Shown piece after piece: positions 40,943-49,270 of a DNA stretch of 64,000 nt (position 1 is the first letter of the stretch; every line of letters begins with the position of its first letter). A program made the position numbers and the translations under genes. This DNA is from Aeromicrobium massiliense JC14 (lineage in GTDB: Bacteria > Actinomycetota > Actinomycetes > Propionibacteriales > Nocardioidaceae): the NCBI RefSeq assembly GCF_000312105.1, contig NZ_HE978639.1, positions 1 through 64,000 of the forward strand. The letters are read 5' to 3'. The notes below the pieces were generated by a model. The model saw nothing but the letters and a program-made list of their open reading frames with translations, searched no databases and was not told where the DNA came from.

Positions 40943-41380
40943 ATGATGAACGGTCAGAAAGTATTCAGCAAAGGAGCAGCCAGCGCGATAACCGCCATCA
41001 CGTTCGCCTTGACAGGCTGCCAAGGCGATTCGGAAGGCGTCTCCATCCCAGCCGGGTACGAGGATCTCGAGAGGTGCGCCGTTGATCGGCCCGTGCCTGT
41101 TGAGGAACTGGCGACCGATCCTGCGCTTCGAGACTGCGATCCACAAGGCGTCACGGTGATCTATCCGGACGGTCAAACGATCAAAGTGGATGAAGTCGGT
41201 GCGGCCCAGGCGTCGTTCCCTCAGACGGGGAACAGCTACGAGTTGACGAACTGGGGGGTTCCTGGGATCTCGGCAGCGTACGACGACTCAGCGGGCATCG
41301 CAGTTTGGGGAACCCGTGCGGCCGTGAAGCTCCACATTGAAGTCCTGTACAAGGATGGCGCGGGATACCTTCAGGACTAG
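40943..41380 (+). CDS. Lipoprotein, candidate immunity protein
   Basis: The product has 145 residues from ATG 40943 (ATG 40946 is an alternative; AAGGAG seven bases upstream). The signal ends in the lipobox LTGC (Cys27). The mature part holds two further Cys and a beta-rich segment ending GTRAAVKLHIEVLYKDGAGY. It follows the orphan toxin tail directly, the usual position of an immunity gene in polymorphic-toxin cassettes. Surface anchoring would suit protection against an extracellular toxin domain. Confidence 0.6.
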   Translation: MMNGQKVFSKGAASAITAITFALTGCQGDSEGVSIPAGYEDLERCAVDRPVPVEELATDPALRDCDPQGVTVIYPDGQTIKVDEVGAAQASFPQTGNSYELTNWGVPGISAAYDDSAGIAVWGTRAAVKLHIEVLYKDGAGYLQD

Positions 41381-41625
41381 GAAGCGATAGGTAGGCAGCC
41401 CCGTCAGTCCACGTCCTCGGCAGCCGCCTTCTGAAGGGTTCAGCGGTCACAGTCCGACGGCGACCCCTCTCATGGGTGCCTAAGCGGAGCACCCGCTCAT
41501 ACGTGGCCAAGTGGATCGCGTGAAGAGTAGGTTCAGTTCACTATGCCGGTGTCCTGGACCGTGCGGTACTGGCAGGTACGCGGTCCGGCGAGGATTCTTG
41601 ATCGCCGAACCGCGCACCGTCTGGC

Positions 41626-42969
41626 TCACTCGGTCATGATCGTCACATCGAGCTGACTGTCGAAGTACGAACGGGAAGCGAACCCGATTGCAGCGCAATC
41701 GCCGTTCTGGTAGAACGACGAGACAGCTAGCAGACCGGCGGCCCTCGTGTTCACGAAAACCGGTCCGCCAGAATCGCCTCGATCGCACTTGAGATCCGGT
41801 CCCTTGGCCACCACCCACACCGGATCGCAGACCAGTGCCTGGTTTGCGCCGCAACCGTCAAGCTTGCTCGTGATGGTGGTGACGTTGCCGCACGAATAAT
41901 TGGTCGTCATCCCTTGGTGACAGATACGGGCGCCGTTTAGGTCCGTCCGCTTCTCGAGTCCCTTCACCGTGCGGTAGCTGGTCCGGTCCGCAGCGACGAA
42001 CAGGGGGCTCCCAACCCCGCCCGTGTAGTGGTACTGCACGTCGGTTCGCGCATTATTGGCTTGCTCGCCGAAGTTCAGATCCGTGATATTCGCGCTCTGG
42101 TATGACCGGTAGGCAAGGTTCTCTCGGCAGTGGCCCGCGGTGAGCAGGACCTTGGTGCCGGTCGAGTTCTTCGTGGCCATGAATCCACTCGTGCACTCAG
42201 GCGCGTTATTGGCCTGCAGAACGAGAGGTAGACCTCCACGGCTGGCCCGGTCCTGCGTCACAGCGCCTTCGGTGAACGACACGTTGGCTCGTGGAACGTC
42301 GCGCTTGACCACTTCGGTGATCTGAGCTCGGACCTTGTCCGACGCGTCGCTGAGGTCGAAGTTGTAGCGAGAGAACTCTGTCTCGACATCGACGTTCACG
42401 ATTGCCGGAAACTCGGTTCGCCAATCCGGCTCGAACCTCTCGCGAGCCTGCACGAGTCCAGCTTCGGTCGGCTCCGAGGTGTATCGCACACTGACCGGCA
42501 GACCGGACTCCTCCGCAAGAGTCTCAACATCATCCGCACGCGGTCCATCGGCGATACGAACCTCGAGTTCGTACACCGGCTCATACACGATGCCGACGTG
42601 GACAACGCGATCGCCAAGCAAGTCGCGGATCTTGCCTCCCAGCGGAGCCAACTGGTCTTGAAGTTCCAGTTGTTCGGTGGCCTCAGCAACACTCATGCCT
42701 TCCGCCTCGGCGACGAGCGTGGCGTCCTGACGCAGTGACTCAGCTTCGGTTTGGATCGGGATGCGGTCTCCGTTTGCCTCGACGGCGAAGCGACGACTGC
42801 CGACCTTGACGATCCCCACAGGCATGCCCGACGCCTCCGGCGCTGCCTGTTTTCCTTCTGAATCTGCTTCCCGTTCCCAGCCCGTGCCAGCAGCCCCCGC
42901 GCTGCCCCCGCTAACCAGGACTCCGACGGCGGCACCAGCTGCGAGCAACGTCTTGATTCTTCGGGGCAT
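41626..42969 (-). CDS. Secreted trypsin-like serine protease
   Basis: The product has 447 residues from ATG 42969, with a Sec signal of about 27 residues. A pro-region of about 200 residues follows (GMPVGIVKVGSRRFAVEANG...). The S1 catalytic set is visible: VLLTAGHCRE (His), NNARTDVQYHY (Asp), KCDRGDSGGPVF (Ser). Several Cys should form disulfides. It resembles actinobacterial streptogrisin/alpha-lytic-like enzymes with a foldase propeptide. It lies between lipoprotein genes in the presumed effector region. The stretch 41381-41625 downstream shows no gene. Confidence 0.85.
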   Translation of the reverse strand: MPRRIKTLLAAGAAVGVLVSGGSAGAAGTGWEREADSEGKQAAPEASGMPVGIVKVGSRRFAVEANGDRIPIQTEAESLRQDATLVAEAEGMSVAEATEQLELQDQLAPLGGKIRDLLGDRVVHVGIVYEPVYELEVRIADGPRADDVETLAEESGLPVSVRYTSEPTEAGLVQARERFEPDWRTEFPAIVNVDVETEFSRYNFDLSDASDKVRAQITEVVKRDVPRANVSFTEGAVTQDRASRGGLPLVLQANNAPECTSGFMATKNSTGTKVLLTAGHCRENLAYRSYQSANITDLNFGEQANNARTDVQYHYTGGVGSPLFVAADRTSYRTVKGLEKRTDLNGARICHQGMTTNYSCGNVTTITSKLDGCGANQALVCDPVWVVAKGPDLKCDRGDSGGPVFVNTRAAGLLAVSSFYQNGDCAAIGFASRSYFDSQLDVTIMTE

Positions 42970-43074
42970 CGTCCATCTCTCCGTTCACGCGGTCGAAAGT
43001 GATGACACACTGTCAGAGGCTGTGATCACATCGGTGAGAATCGATAACTTCTCCAAAGAACTGGAGCTTTCGTC

Positions 43075-43491
43075 ATGAGGGGTCTTGAAAAGGTGGCGGC
43101 ACTCGTGGCCGTGATTGCTGGCCTCGCCGGTTGCGGCGGCAACGCGAGCTCCGCCAACCTGGAAGGCACCATGCAGGTTGCACGGTTCGCCGGTCCGGCC
43201 GACAACATCCGCTCAGCGGCGATGGGTGGCGAGCTGGCCGAGGTCGACGGGTGCCTGATCCTGCACAGCGACGAAGGTGTCGAGCTCGTGCCCGTCATGC
43301 CCGAAGCGACGCGAGTGAGCGGGAACTCGGTTCGGACCAGTAACGGCCTCGAGTATGCCCCGGGTGACAGCGTCGTCTTCGCCGGTGCTGCGATTCCTAT
43401 GCCGGCAAATCCCTCGAAGCACTTCGGCATGGCTTTCCCCGATGCCTGTGCAGGCTTCGACCTAGCTGCGCGTGTGATGCCCCGGGCCTGA
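43075..43491 (+). CDS. Lipoprotein (138 residues)
   Basis: ATG 43075. The signal MRGLEKVAALVAVIAGLAGC has lipobox LAGC (Cys20). The mature part is beta-rich (LILHSDEGVELVPVMPEATR, NGLEYAPGDSVVFAGAAI) with two Cys. It is divergent from the protease gene. It could protect against, or assist, the protease, but nothing in the sequence shows this. Confidence 0.7.
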   Translation: MRGLEKVAALVAVIAGLAGCGGNASSANLEGTMQVARFAGPADNIRSAAMGGELAEVDGCLILHSDEGVELVPVMPEATRVSGNSVRTSNGLEYAPGDSVVFAGAAIPMPANPSKHFGMAFPDACAGFDLAARVMPRA

Positions 43492-43527
43492 GCCCGCGGC
43501 CAGATCGAACGACCCGATCTTCGAGCG

Positions 43528-43863
43528 GTGGCTGAGCGGTCTAGCGCGTGTTCTACGGTCCGCGCCGTTCAGGGCACGGGTACGGCCATCCGGCAGAGGG
43601 TCGCCCGAGCCAAACCGCCCGAGGGCCGTGAAGGCGAGCCGTGGATCCTGGTGCCGGCACAGGGGTCAAGCACGCCGTCAGCAGTCCCCGGCGAAGAACT
43701 GGAAGACGTGCTCATGCCGGCCCGAACCTCGCTCATCCTGACGTTTGACGCAGCAACGCGCCCCGGTCGGTACGAGGTCCGCGTTGCTGTCAGCGACGCA
43801 GCAGATCTCGAGAACGACATCAGCACAGCGTGCACACCCGCAACCGTCAAACCAGCAAACTAG
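43528..43863 (+). CDS. Possible gene or tail of a secreted protein
   Basis: The frame from GTG 43528 gives 111 residues. The second half (PARTSLILTFDAATRPGRYE, VRVAVSDAADLENDI) is protein-like and beta-rich, as in Ig-like domains. The first half is less convincing and has no signal peptide or ribosome site, so a 5' truncated remnant is as likely as a real gene. Confidence 0.35.
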   Translation: MAERSSACSTVRAVQGTGTAIRQRVARAKPPEGREGEPWILVPAQGSSTPSAVPGEELEDVLMPARTSLILTFDAATRPGRYEVRVAVSDAADLENDISTACTPATVKPAN

Positions 43864-44004
43864 CGGGACGCGTAGCGCGGGTTGTGGCGCCACCACCTCG
43901 AGCCGACGTGCACTCGTCGGCCACTGGCGGACTGGCGACCGGGTAACCGACAAGTTTGCCGATTCGGGCCCCGGCCGAAGGCACCGCGCTCGAGAATGTG
44001 CGTC

Positions 44005-44934
44005 ATGGTCACCACTCGGGCACGCGACATCGCCGCCTGTCTTGTCAGTCTTGTCATCGTCGCCGGCACTACGGTCGCTGTAGCCACGCCAGCGGAAGCC
44101 GATTCCAAGCGCGTCGCTGCCGTCACTCTGCTGAGCAAGGTGAAGGTCTCCTCGGAGAAGGGTGCTTCCTCGTACGAGCGCTCCAGGTTCAAGCACTGGG
44201 TGAACAAGAAGGGCAGGTGCGACACCCGCGCGGTCGTGTTGAAGGACGAGTCGAAGAAGCGCACGACTCAGACCTCCAGCTGCACGGTCAAGAAGGGTCG
44301 GTGGGTGTCGGCTTACGACGGCAAGCGAATGAGCCGTGCCGCCTCGGTCGAGATCGACCACATGGTGCCCCTGGCCGAGGCGTGGCGCTCGGGCGCGCGC
44401 AAATGGTCCAAGAACAAGCGGACCGCGTTCGCCAACGACACGGGCTACACCCACACCCTGATCGCGGTCTCCAAGGCCTCCAACCGGTCCAAATCCGACG
44501 GCGACCCGGCCGAATGGATGCCCAAGCGCAGCACCTGCTCCTACGTCGCCAAGTGGACCGCGGTGAAGTACCGCTGGAAGCTGACGATGGACCGCACCGA
44601 GTACCGCCAGGTCAAGTCCAAGCTCAACGCCTGCGGCAAGAAGCGGACCATGGTGACCAAGCCTGCCCGCGGCACGGTCAAGAACGCCGGCGGCATCGGC
44701 ACCAGCGGCAACCGGCGCGGGGGGAACGATGGCGGCAACAGCGGTGGCGGCAGCCCCTCGGTGCCCGGCAACGGCGGCTACGACTGCCCCGACAGCCACC
44801 CGATCAAGGGCAACGCCGACTCGATGATTTACCACGTTCCCGGCGGCGGCTCCTACGACGCCACCAAGCCCGAGGAGTGCTTCAGGAGCGAGTCTGACGC
44901 GGTCGCAGCCGGGTACCGTCGAGCGCGCAACTGA
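44005..44934 (+). CDS. Secreted HNH nuclease (GmrSD/DUF1524-type)
   Basis: The product has 309 residues from ATG 44005 (ATG 43996 also in frame). A signal peptide (about 7-29) precedes a DUF1524-like nuclease: ASVEIDHMVPLAEAWRSGAR (Asp-His), TAFANDTGYTHTLIAVSKAS, SNRSKSDGDPAEWMPKRSTC and WTAVKYRWKLTMDRTEY. A Gly/Asn linker leads to a C-terminal excalibur-like segment (YDCPDSHPIKGNADSMIYHV, then EECFRSESDAVAAGYRRA). Secreted nucleases of this type are common in actinomycetes and may serve nutrient use, competition or entry control. Confidence 0.85.
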   Translation: MVTTRARDIAACLVSLVIVAGTTVAVATPAEADSKRVAAVTLLSKVKVSSEKGASSYERSRFKHWVNKKGRCDTRAVVLKDESKKRTTQTSSCTVKKGRWVSAYDGKRMSRAASVEIDHMVPLAEAWRSGARKWSKNKRTAFANDTGYTHTLIAVSKASNRSKSDGDPAEWMPKRSTCSYVAKWTAVKYRWKLTMDRTEYRQVKSKLNACGKKRTMVTKPARGTVKNAGGIGTSGNRRGGNDGGNSGGGSPSVPGNGGYDCPDSHPIKGNADSMIYHVPGGGSYDATKPEECFRSESDAVAAGYRRARN

Positions 44935-44959
44935 CTCAATCAGCGCTCGAGCGTGCGGG

Positions 44960-45634
44960 TTAGTGGACTCGTAGGTCCCACTGCTGCGCGAGCCGCTGCA
45001 GGTCGGGGTCGTTGGCCCGGATCGGTTCGTTGGCCAGCACGCGCGTGTCCGCACCTTCGAACACCGCCCAGCACGTCCAATCCGTGCCGAAGCGCGAGGT
45101 GTACTTGATGCCGTCGTAGAGGAAGTAGCCGTCCTGGTTCTCTTCGCTGAACACGGTCATCGCCACAAGCCTGGTCAGGGCGCGATCGCGCCCGTGCAGG
45201 TCGCTGAGGTCCAGGGGCTTGTCGTAGCCCAGGGACGGCAAGACGGCAGCCATGCGTTCACTGAGCCACGTGGTCGTCTCCGGGGCGTCGACGTCCAGGA
45301 ATGTCGCACGGTCGTCGACCTGGACGGTCGCCAGGGTCCTTTTCGTGCGCCAGTCCTGCGGTACGGCGCCCAGCGGCATGAACGCAGGGTCGTCGTCGTC
45401 AGCTAGGAGCTCGCGCATCGCGGGGGAGGGGCGGAAGCGCGACAGCGTCTCGGCGAAGCAGGCGACTCGCGAGCTGGCTAGGTAGAGCACGCCGGTGCCG
45501 GGAATGTCGTACCGGTTGCCGGTCGCCTTGAGCAGGACGTCTTCAGGACGGATGGTGGAGGTCCGGAGAGGATCATCAGCCCGCGCCACCCGGTATGTGA
45601 CCGGCGGGGCGCTGACCGTCTTGGGCGTAGCCAA
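44960..45634 (-). CDS. RES-domain toxin (second pair)
   Basis: The product has 224 residues from TTG 45634, one base after the antitoxin stop. RES features: VTYRVARADDPL (Arg), GNRYDIPGTGVLYLASSRVA, CFAETLSRF (Glu) and GIKYTSRFGTDWTCWAVFEG. It should act on NAD+. It differs clearly from the protein at 13170, so the two pairs are not a recent duplication. Confidence 0.75.
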   Translation of the reverse strand: MATPKTVSAPPVTYRVARADDPLRTSTIRPEDVLLKATGNRYDIPGTGVLYLASSRVACFAETLSRFRPSPAMRELLADDDDPAFMPLGAVPQDWRTKRTLATVQVDDRATFLDVDAPETTTWLSERMAAVLPSLGYDKPLDLSDLHGRDRALTRLVAMTVFSEENQDGYFLYDGIKYTSRFGTDWTCWAVFEGADTRVLANEPIRANDPDLQRLAQQWDLRVH

Positions 45635-45635
45635 C

Positions 45636-46007
45636 TCAGCCGCCAGCGTGGAAGGCCCGTGCGGCAGCCATGACCTCGCGCAGCTCGCCGTCCCGGAGCG
45701 CTTCAGCGGGGGAGACGTCGTCGAGCTGGGGATTCATGCCGACGAACCAGGCGCGGATCGTGTGATCAGAATCCTCGGCCTCAAGCATCTCGAAAACCTG
45801 GTGCGCGGTGCGCAGCGGGCGCAGCGCGTCCTCATCAGGGGTGACCTGGCCAGCAGCCCAACGCGAGACGGTCGAAGGCGTCTTGCCTGCGATGAACGCG
45901 ACGATCTTCGCGCCGAGCTTCGAGTTCAGCGCGGTGACAAGGTCCTGCGGGGTGAGCTGCAGCGCGTTGCGGTGGGCGCGTGCGGCAACAGGGTGAGTGG
46001 CGCTCAT
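45636..46007 (-). CDS. Antitoxin of second RES/Xre pair
   Basis: The product has 123 residues from ATG 46007 (AGGAG upstream). An Xre-like N-terminus (LVTALNSKLGAKIVAFIAGK, TPSTVSRWAAGQVTPDEDAL) is joined to the antitoxin C-terminal domain (RAWFVGMNPQLDDVSPAEAL). This is the standard MbcA/ParS-type layout. The phrase MNPQL.....PAEAL is matched by ANPQLGEVAPARLL in the fusion at 11813. Confidence 0.8.
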   Translation of the reverse strand: MSATHPVAARAHRNALQLTPQDLVTALNSKLGAKIVAFIAGKTPSTVSRWAAGQVTPDEDALRPLRTAHQVFEMLEAEDSDHTIRAWFVGMNPQLDDVSPAEALRDGELREVMAAARAFHAGG

Positions 46008-46052
46008 GGGTCGCTCCTGACGATCGTGGCTCTTCTCAATCGTGCCACAAAA

Positions 46053-46092
46053 CTTGGCGCCAAGCACGCATCTCAATTGCATACGTGATGCA
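46053..46092 (-). promoter_or_regulatory. Operator palindromes of second RES/Xre pair
   Basis: CTTGGCGCCAAG (46053-46064) is a perfect 12-bp palindrome 46 bases upstream of the antitoxin start. TGCAT-ACGTG-ATGCA (46078-46092) lies further up and recalls the TGCA-type operator of the first pair (12490). Both are likely binding sites of the antitoxin. Confidence 0.45.
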
Positions 46093-46154
46093 TTAGAGCC
46101 GCATACGCACCGCTGCCGGGACACGCAGCTCCGCCACCGAGCCCGAAAATCCCT

Positions 46155-46772
46155 TCACGCCCCTGGCGTGCCGCGCTCGACTCCCTTCTTCGCCAGGCGG
46201 GCCGCCCGACGGCGCGCAACTTGAGCCGGCGACTGGTAGACCTCAGCAAGCACCTCATCCATGAGGCCAACAATCTCCTCTGCCTCCTCGGCGACCACAC
46301 TGTCGACGAAATCGCCATGCGCCATGTCGTTTCCGAAGTGCCGAATCTCGTGTGCAGCGTCCCGAATGTGCTCACGAAGGATCCGCTGCTCATACATCGC
46401 ATCGATCTTCTCGAGCAGTCGCCCCTTCGTGATGCCCTTGTCCTTCGCCGTGGCCTCGATGACGGCCCGCGCGAGCGATCCAACCGCTCGGAACGCGCCG
46501 ACACTCAGGCAGAGCGTGGCCTCGGTCGCCGCACCCGCGATGTGCGCAGGCACGTCCGGGAAGTCGCGCGACTCTGCATCGCGGGGCACCCACACCGGCA
46601 GGTAGTCCGGGTCGCGCGAGTAGAGACCGCTACTGCTAGCGCGTTCGGCGTCCGAGCGGATGCTCATCCGTTTGCAGTTGTCGCAAGCGAACGCCCGATC
46701 CACGACCCGCAGACCCGGACCAATCGCCGCCCCGGTGGCCGCGTCCTGCACCGGCGTCATGTGGGATAGCAC
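46155..46772 (-). CDS. DUF4145 protein, 5' end uncertain
   Basis: The first usable start (GTG 46772) gives 205 residues. The C-terminal half is DUF4145: SLARAVIEATAKDKGITKGR, LLEKIDAM, EIRHFGNDMAHGDFV. The pattern CDNC near residue 32 pairs with CGRC that lies just upstream of the start codon in the same frame, so the zinc ribbon is cut by the annotated start. A stop (TAG) near 46826 precedes it without any start codon. The gene is either 5' truncated or frameshifted. DUF4145 often occurs in defence islands. Confidence 0.6.
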   Translation of the reverse strand: MLSHMTPVQDAATGAAIGPGLRVVDRAFACDNCKRMSIRSDAERASSSGLYSRDPDYLPVWVPRDAESRDFPDVPAHIAGAATEATLCLSVGAFRAVGSLARAVIEATAKDKGITKGRLLEKIDAMYEQRILREHIRDAAHEIRHFGNDMAHGDFVDSVVAEEAEEIVGLMDEVLAEVYQSPAQVARRRAARLAKKGVERGTPGA

Positions 46773-47045
46773 GCCGCAGCGACCACACCGAGTGTTCTCT
46801 AAGCTTTCGTAGAGGGGCGCTCCGGGACTCTAACCCGATCGGTAGGGGAAACAGGCCACAGTCGCCGAGGTCGATGCCGAGAGCGTTTTCCCAAGTCACC
46901 TGGCACTCCGTACGGAGCAGGCTTACACAAGATCGATTCGCGGCACGATTGCGTCGCCGTGCCTCATCGAGTCGACGTCTTGTGAGCATCCGATAGCGAC
47001 ACAGCTGGCGATAGGCTCGTGACAACCACCGCCCAGGAGGCAGAA

Positions 47046-47408
47046 GTGTCGGAAGTGACCATCTACGACCGCAATGGCGAGCCCACCGCGTACATCGACA
47101 ACGACGGCGAAACGATCGTGTTGTGGGACGGACGCTCTGTCGCCTACTTTGCCGGCGACGACATTTACGCGTGGGACGGAGCCCACCTGGGAACGTTCCG
47201 TGACGGCATCCTCTACGACGCCTCCGGGATGCGAGTCGGTTTCCTCCCGGGTAGATGCCCCAGCGCACAGCGCCTAGCCACCATCAAGATGATCAAGCAG
47301 ATCCGCATGGTCAAGGGCGTACGTCAGATCGCGCCTATCGCACCCGTCAAGAGCATCGCACCGTCCAACATCCCCCTCAACCAGTTCTTGACCGGCGAAC
47401 GACGCTGA
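47046..47408 (+). CDS. 4-fold beta-flower domain protein
   Basis: The product has 120 residues from GTG 47046, chosen for AGGAGG seven bases upstream. The first 75 residues contain four short beta repeats with the family signature VTIYDRNGEPTAYIDNDGET, IVLWDGRSVAYFAGDDIYAW and DGAHLGTFRDGILYDASG. The tail is basic and hydrophobic (TIKMIKQIRMVKGVRQI). The fold name is remembered from the family; no function is established. Confidence 0.75.
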   Translation: MSEVTIYDRNGEPTAYIDNDGETIVLWDGRSVAYFAGDDIYAWDGAHLGTFRDGILYDASGMRVGFLPGRCPSAQRLATIKMIKQIRMVKGVRQIAPIAPVKSIAPSNIPLNQFLTGERR

Positions 47409-47609
47409 CCACCAAGCCAACTCAGTCGAACGCGCGCCGGCGGAAGGCAGGTAGTGATCCATCGGCCGAATGGACATAACCGCGACGCCGACACGGTCAA
47501 GCCCCCAAGTGAGTCGTTAAGGAAGGACTAGCGACACCAGCCGTCGAGCTCCGCGCGATCGATAGGCATAGACTTGCCAGTTCTTCTCTGTCCTCGCGCC
47601 CGCAGGTTC

Positions 47610-47615
47610 TACGGT
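47610..47615 (+). promoter_or_regulatory. -10 box of a leaderless promoter
   Basis: TACGGT lies six bases before the GTG at 47622. Confidence 0.5.
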
Positions 47616-47621
47616 TAGCGC

Positions 47622-48302
47622 GTGGAGGCAGTCCAAGTCGTCGGCGCCGTGACGGCGGCTCTCGCTTCGGCTGCAGCCGTCGTGGTTTCGTTCGAGCAAC
47701 TTACGGAAGCCGCGCGTCTCAGACGAAACGCGTCATCCTATGCGGCGTTGAAGGACGCGGAACAGCATGCCGATCGCCGGCTCGCCCTCGCGCACGTGCT
47801 CGAAACAACGGTCGCGCGTCTGGTAGCCATCGCTTACGTGCCTGGTTGGCGCCTAGCTGAGCCGACCATGTCCTGCCTTCTCATAGCCGGGCTCACGGCC
47901 TACTTGGTCTGGCACGAGAGCCTCGATTCCAGCAACGCGTACATGTTCATCGCCGTGTTCGGCGGATTGACGATCAAAGCACGGGAGGTACGTGTCGCCC
48001 TGGAGGCTCGACGTGCTGTAGCGCGGCAGTATCAGAACGGCGACGTGGTGACCGGCGTCCCCACGGTGCGGCTGACCGACCAGATCCAGGGGCCCTGGAA
48101 CCTCTCGACATGGGCGCCAGCCGCATTCCTCGCCCTCGGCCTAACCCTCGCTGCAACGGGCGTCGGACTCGCCCGTCAAGGGGACCGGTCGGATGTATCG
48201 GTCGCCCTCATGTTGTGCGGGTGGATCCTCATCGGCGGCAGGCTGCGAGACATGCGGGCCGGATCCATCCGCCCGAATGCACTTGGTCGACCGACGACTT
48301 GA
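47622..48302 (+). CDS. Polytopic membrane protein of unknown function
   Basis: The product has 226 residues from the leaderless GTG 47622. Hydrophobic segments lie near residues 4-22, 84-98, 107-118 and two near the end (170-185 and 192-207), with a charged helix between the first and second (LTEAARLRRNASSYAALKDA). No family was recognised. It stands between a beta-flower and an Abi-like gene. A terminator follows. Confidence 0.6.
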   Translation: MEAVQVVGAVTAALASAAAVVVSFEQLTEAARLRRNASSYAALKDAEQHADRRLALAHVLETTVARLVAIAYVPGWRLAEPTMSCLLIAGLTAYLVWHESLDSSNAYMFIAVFGGLTIKAREVRVALEARRAVARQYQNGDVVTGVPTVRLTDQIQGPWNLSTWAPAAFLALGLTLAATGVGLARQGDRSDVSVALMLCGWILIGGRLRDMRAGSIRPNALGRPTT

Positions 48303-48357
48303 AGGATCTGAAACGAGCGCCATTCGTGCGCTCGGCGCCTGCTGCCATGGAACGACG

Positions 48358-48384
48358 AAGGGACCCGTCACTGACGGGTCCCTT
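48358..48384. terminator. 12-bp terminator
   Basis: AAGGGACCCGTC pairs perfectly with GACGGGTCCCTT around a 3-base loop, followed by CTATGTTC, 55 bases after the stop of the membrane-protein gene. Confidence 0.7.
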
Positions 48385-48451
48385 CTATGTTCGATCGTCC
48401 GCGAGGGGAGGCCGAAGCCCGCGAAACCCACGGCTCGTAATGCCACCACGG

Positions 48452-48457
48452 TACCTT
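48452..48457 (+). promoter_or_regulatory. -10 box of a leaderless promoter
   Basis: TACCTT lies six bases before GTG 48464, in frame with the Abi-like protein and upstream of ATG 48476. Confidence 0.5.
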
Positions 48458-48463
48458 GTTCCG

Positions 48464-49132
48464 GTGCCTGCCGCAATGTCGCCAACGACCCAGACCCTCG
48501 TGAAGACCCTGTCAGTGCCGCGGATCTCCACTTACCTCGCTGCACGGAGCGGCAGCCTCGACAAGGCGCTCGAGCTCTACGGCTGGAACGCGCGCATCTC
48601 TGCGGCACTGATGCTCCCCGCACACTTCGCGGAAGTCTCGACGCGAAACAGCGTCGATGAAGCTCTCACCGACGTGTATGGCCCAACCTGGCCCTGGAAC
48701 AGCGCCTTCGAACTCAGTCTGCCGAACCCGCCGGCCGCAGCGAACACTTACAACCCCCGCCGTGACCTCAGAGCCACCCGCGCGAAGCACACCACGACAG
48801 GCAAGGTGATCGCCGATCTGAAGTTCGTCTTCTGGCAGAAAATGTTCACTCGGCGGCACGACGAGCGAGTCTGGAACACTCGCATCTTGAAGCTCTTCCC
48901 AGGTGCGCCGGAGAAGGAGGAGCGGGAGTTGCGCCTCCGGGTCGCCGATGATCTGGAGGCCATTCGACAACTGCGGAACCGCATCGCTCATCATGAGCCT
49001 GTGTTCTCGAGAGCTCTCGCAACGGACCTCGCAAAGATGCTCGACCTCGTCCAGATTCGGCGCCCCGAGGCAGAGACCTGGGTCCGCTCGCTCGAAACGG
49101 CCAGTGCCATCCTGCTGGAGTATCCGAACTAG
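48464..49132 (+). CDS. Abi-like protein
   Basis: The product has 222 residues from leaderless GTG 48464. The pattern RISTYLAARSGSLDKALELY, GWNARISAALMLPAHFAEVS, TRNSVDEAL and, near the end, LRNRIAHHEPVF is that of the Abi (abortive infection) superfamily. The RNRIAHHEP motif places it with HEPN-type RNases (R-x4-6-H). It probably cleaves RNA when triggered by phage. It lies beside toxin-antitoxin genes. Confidence 0.8.
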   Translation: MPAAMSPTTQTLVKTLSVPRISTYLAARSGSLDKALELYGWNARISAALMLPAHFAEVSTRNSVDEALTDVYGPTWPWNSAFELSLPNPPAAANTYNPRRDLRATRAKHTTTGKVIADLKFVFWQKMFTRRHDERVWNTRILKLFPGAPEKEERELRLRVADDLEAIRQLRNRIAHHEPVFSRALATDLAKMLDLVQIRRPEAETWVRSLETASAILLEYPN

Positions 49133-49242
49133 CAGGCCGGCAAAAGCACCCGCTTGAACATCAACATCAATGACGAGACTGCCGCAGGACGGCGCAAGCT
49201 TGCTTGAAGCGCAGCAGTCGCGACCGTCGCGAGCACTACACT

Positions 49243-49270
49243 AACTGACATAAGATCTATTATCGGTCAT
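49243..49270. other. dif-like Xer recombination site B
   Basis: Left arm AACTGACATAA and right arm TTATCGGTCAT flank a 6-bp centre (GATCTA). On the opposite strand the arms read ATGACCGATAA and TTATGTCAGTT, close to the actinobacterial dif arms as I recall them (CCGATAA and TTATGTCAAGT). The spacing 11-6-11 is exact. The site overlaps the broken end of the zeta-type toxin gene. CTGACATAAG is shared with site A in the same orientation. Confidence 0.65.
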
